64,000 bases of DNA, taken from the NCBI RefSeq assembly GCF_001905125.1, contig NZ_LWLE01000002.1, positions 57,198 through 121,197 on the forward strand, written 5' to 3'. Below, piece by piece: positions 61,906 to 64,000 of this stretch. Both the position numbers and the translations under genes were made by a program. Under the pieces are notes generated by a model. It ran no database searches and was not told the origin of the DNA. It saw only the letters and a program-made list of their open reading frames with translations. This DNA comes from Streptomyces sp. TSRI0281. Its GTDB lineage: Bacteria > Actinomycetota > Actinomycetes > Streptomycetales > Streptomycetaceae. The number at the start of each line of letters is the position of its first letter. Positions within the stretch are counted from its first letter, which is position 1.

Positions 61906-62367
61906 ATGGAAGCAGCCCCGACCACCCCCCACTCGGTGACCGCTCGCGAGTTCACCCAGCGCTTCAGCTCCACCCCGCGAGGAGCCCGCCTGGCCCGGCG
62001 CCTGACCCTTGAGGCGCTGGACAGCTGGGGCATCCCGTACGCCGGTGACGTATCCGACACCGCGGCCCTGCTGGTCGCCGAGCTGGCGGCCAACGCGGCG
62101 ACACACGGCCGGGTGCCCGGCCGTGACTTCGAGGTGACGCTGACCCTCGCCCCGTCCGGGCCCGCCCGCAGCACCCTGCGGATCGAGGTCTCCGACACCC
62201 GGGGCGAACGCCGCCCGCCCGGCCCCGGACACCTCGCGCCGCCCTCGGCCGACGCGGACACGGGCCGAGGGCTGATCCTGGTCGAGGCGTTGGCCGACCG
62301 GTGGGAGGTGATCGACCGCGTCCCGCCCGGCAAGACGGTCCGCGCGGAACTGGACCTGCTGTACTGA
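61906..62367 (+). CDS. Anti-sigma-factor-like HATPase (RsbW-type) protein
   Basis: A 153-residue GHKL ATPase-fold protein. The N box is in VAELAANAATHGR. The G1-type Asp is in EVSDTRGERRPP, and the G2-like ADTGRGLILVEALAD matches the RsbW/SpoIIAB-type ATP-binding proteins that are abundant in Streptomyces. It probably acts as an anti-sigma kinase or a regulator partner. It lies near the XRE/DUF397 pair, a usual association, though it is not in the same operon. The ATG at 61906 is without a clear SD, so possibly leaderless. Confidence 0.88.
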   Translation: MEAAPTTPHSVTAREFTQRFSSTPRGARLARRLTLEALDSWGIPYAGDVSDTAALLVAELAANAATHGRVPGRDFEVTLTLAPSGPARSTLRIEVSDTRGERRPPGPGHLAPPSADADTGRGLILVEALADRWEVIDRVPPGKTVRAELDLLY

Positions 62368-62375
62368 CGCCCGTT

Positions 62376-62915
62376 GCCCGTCCCACCGTGTTCTTCTGCA
62401 CGGCGTCAAAGGCGTACGACGACCGGAAGAGGAAGGAGGGCAAGGGGCGCCAGCAAGCCGTCCTTGCCCTCGCACGCCGACGCGTCGACGTTGTGCGGCC
62501 ATGATGCGCGATCACTTCCCTGTCGAGTTCCGCGTGTTGCACGGCGAGGCCCTTCTCGCCAACGCCTCTCCTCCCGACCCGTCTCTTTCCTGGAGGGGCT
62601 CTACGAGAATGGGGGATTCAGCAGGTCGGCGCAGGATCGAAAGTCAAGGGAGCGTTTCCGGCCTGTTCCCTGGCTTGTTGGATGCTTTGCCGAATTGGTC
62701 TCTTCTCTCGCTCCTAGCCTGTGATCTGCTGCGGAGTCTCTTGTCGTGGTCGCCCGCGCTGGGTGCCTGGTGCGCTTCGCGCCTTCTGGTACGGGGCTGA
62801 TGCCGCGTCGCCCGTTGCCGGCCACCCCGGAAGGGGCCAACCCGCACACCCCGCCTGGGCAGCTACCGCTGAGGCGAACAGTGCTTCCCTCACCCTCGAA
62901 GGCAAGAGGACCACC
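62376..62915. other. Gap with lower GC and transposase remnant
   Basis: Apart from the IS110 fragment at 62388-62560, this stretch has no convincing gene. An open frame at 62501-62800 is the out-of-frame continuation plus unrelated sequence. Base composition is clearly less GC-rich than upstream, for example TTGTTGGATGCTTTGCCGAA, as expected for recently acquired DNA. Confidence 0.5.
62388..62560 (+). pseudogene. IS110-type transposase C-terminal remnant, frameshifted
   Basis: The translated text FFCTASKAYDDRKRKEGKGR followed by QQAVLALARRRVDVV is the characteristic C-terminus of IS110-family transposases (pattern F/Y-x-RKR-x-EGK...QA-x-x-ALARRR-x-x-V). The frame stops at 62502-62504, while a one-base-shifted frame continues as AMMRDHF, where intact elements read W-A-M-L-R-D. 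So at least one indel has broken it. No N-terminal part is present. It is degenerate and not mobile itself. Confidence 0.72.
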
Positions 62916-64000
62916 ATGATCGCTTTGGTCGACCCCCTTTCCAGCGGCGTCTTCCTCTCCTCCGCCCTCAAGGAACGTGGCCAGGACCGCGTACACGTCT
63001 ACCAGAAACGCTTCTCAGGAACAGCCGGAAGCGATGCGAGCGCGCCCGTCCTGATCGCGAGCGAAAACACGGCGGACACGGTAGCCGCACTGCGCCGGCG
63101 GGGTGTCCGGCACGTCGTTCCCGGCAGCGAGTTCGGCGTCGCGTTGGCCCATGACCTCGCAGCGGCCCTGGGCCTGCCGCGCAACGAGGACGATACGGCC
63201 GCCGCGCGGCGGGACAAGGCTCTGATGGGCGAAGCCCTACGGAGGGCCGGCGTGCCCTGCGCGGGGCAGGCCGTGGTGGAAACGGTGGACGACCTGACCG
63301 GGGCGCTGCGGCGCCTTGGGCTTCCAGTCGTCGTGAAGCCCAGCCAGAGCTCCGGCAGCGACGGCTGCAGGGTGTGCTGGACGGAAACAGCGGCGGTGGC
63401 ACACTTCCTGGACATTCACCAACAGATGAACCTCGTGGGCCTGCCGAACGACAAAATCTTCGTACAGGAGTATCTGCCGGGCGAGCAGTACGTGGTGACG
63501 ACGGTGAGTCTGGACGGCCGGCATGTGGTGTGTGAGGTGGCACGAAATGTCATCGAGGAGCTCGACGGCCTTCCGGTGCGCCGGTACAACGTCAGCTGCC
63601 GAAACCTTGGGGCGGCCGAGCGGGACGTGGTGTCCTACACCCTCGACTGCCTGGACGCTCTGGGTATGCGCCATGGTGCGGCCAATGCGGACGTGCGCCT
63701 CACCCCTGACGGCCCGCGCCTCATCGAGGTCAATGCGCGCATCCTGGGGCCGGTGCTCCACCCCGACCCGTACTTCGCCGCGTTCGGCAGCAGCCAGCAG
63801 CACCTACTGGCGGAGAGCCTCGGCGACCCCGCCCTGTTCAAGGCCCGCTTCTCCCACGCCTACGCCCCGCCGCAGGTGATGGGCAAGGCGTTCGTACGTT
63901 GCTGGGAGTCCGGAGTCCTGGCGGCGATGCCAGGACTGTCATCCGTACGCCGGCTCCCGGGTTTCCACAGCGCGTGGGGACTGCCGTGCGTCGGGCAAGC
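62916..64000 (+). CDS. ATP-grasp domain protein, 3' truncated by window
   Basis: The start ATG 62916 is 5 bp after AAGAGGA. The frame stays open to the window end (361 full codons), so the gene is incomplete. It was not listed as a closed ORF. ATP-grasp features are visible: VVVKPSQSSGSDGC (the ATP-binding Lys and Gly-rich loop, near residue 145), FVQEYLPGEQYVV (Glu ligand) and LIEVNARI (metal Glu/Asn). These enzymes form amide or ester bonds from carboxylates and ATP. Homologues occur in amino-acid ligases and peptide natural-product pathways. Codon use is less GC-biased than the neighbours and the IS110 fragment precedes it, so it may start an acquired region. Confidence 0.8.
   Translation, partial: MIALVDPLSSGVFLSSALKERGQDRVHVYQKRFSGTAGSDASAPVLIASENTADTVAALRRRGVRHVVPGSEFGVALAHDLAAALGLPRNEDDTAAARRDKALMGEALRRAGVPCAGQAVVETVDDLTGALRRLGLPVVVKPSQSSGSDGCRVCWTETAAVAHFLDIHQQMNLVGLPNDKIFVQEYLPGEQYVVTTVSLDGRHVVCEVARNVIEELDGLPVRRYNVSCRNLGAAERDVVSYTLDCLDALGMRHGAANADVRLTPDGPRLIEVNARILGPVLHPDPYFAAFGSSQQHLLAESLGDPALFKARFSHAYAPPQVMGKAFVRCWESGVLAAMPGLSSVRRLPGFHSAWGLPCVGQ

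Noticed and set aside
62501..62800. 99-residue plus-strand ORF after the transposase remnant
   Set aside because: Starts within the out-of-frame continuation of the IS110 tail and has no recognisable sequence or SD.

Overview
This 64 kb window is high-GC actinobacterial chromosome, almost certainly Streptomyces. Third-position GC is very high, GTG starts and 4-bp ATGA/GTGA overlaps are common, and the gene order dxs, fadA/fadB, RNase D, LuxR regulator, DUF3000, hemE, hemY, hemQ, murC, msrB matches my recollection of the conserved core around SCO6010-SCO6061 of S. coelicolor (not checked by search). No rRNA, tRNA or CRISPR was seen. A sugar ABC permease enters from the left edge and an ATP-grasp gene leaves at the right edge.

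Layout. (1) 1-6.5 kb: sugar permease, dxs, an amino acid permease, a NYN/PIN-like protein and an LCP-family envelope transferase. (2) 6.6-19.5 kb, all plus strand: a cell-wall glycopolymer locus. It has a GalE-type epimerase, two related beta-propeller-like proteins (one with a degenerate PIG-L-like N-terminus), a CDP-alcohol phosphatidyltransferase, a 1518-residue GT2-GT2-GT-B teichoic-acid-type polymerase, an SGNH hydrolase, an unknown protein and a phosphodiester-glycosidase lipoprotein. The last five are tightly packed. (3) 19.7-32.7 kb: beta-oxidation pair, RNase D, LuxR regulator, and coproporphyrin-dependent heme genes (hemE, then hemY-hemQ with an ATGA overlap). (4) 32.8-36.2 kb, minus strand: a DUF692/MNIO enzyme with a fused partner-like C-terminal domain, followed 6 bp later by a TIGR04222-type membrane protein with a Cys/Gly/Ser-rich tail and then a second TIGR04222 protein. 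This is a candidate Cys-modifying system. (5) 36.4-47.1 kb: housekeeping genes (Pth2-type hydrolase, AIM24, polysaccharide deacetylase, PhoX, OsmC, ZapE, RibD-like reductase, murC, msrB), interrupted by an ABC-transporter deletion scar at 37.9-38.3 kb.

(6) 47.2-58.9 kb, minus strand: a multi-gene NTP-dependent signalling or conflict island. In transcription order it holds a small helical protein, a STAND-like P-loop ATPase, an SPFH-like protein, a PP2C phosphatase, a Ser/Thr kinase, a TerY-like vWA protein, an unknown protein, a RanBP2-type zinc-finger membrane protein and a GAP1 (GTPase-associated) protein. The kinase-PP2C-vWA core matches the TerY-P triad known from comparative genomics. 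The added SPFH, STAND and GAP1 parts make it the most unusual block here, together with the DUF692 locus. (7) 59.0-62.4 kb: DUF397 (internally triplicated), a DUF5753-type XRE regulator, a HTH/zinc-ribbon protein and a HATPase protein. (8) 62.4-64 kb: lower-GC DNA with a frameshifted IS110-type transposase remnant beside the ATP-grasp gene, which looks like the edge of acquired DNA.

Most gene groups are separated by strong GC-rich hairpins, listed individually. Family names are from recognising sequence motifs by eye. No database search was run.
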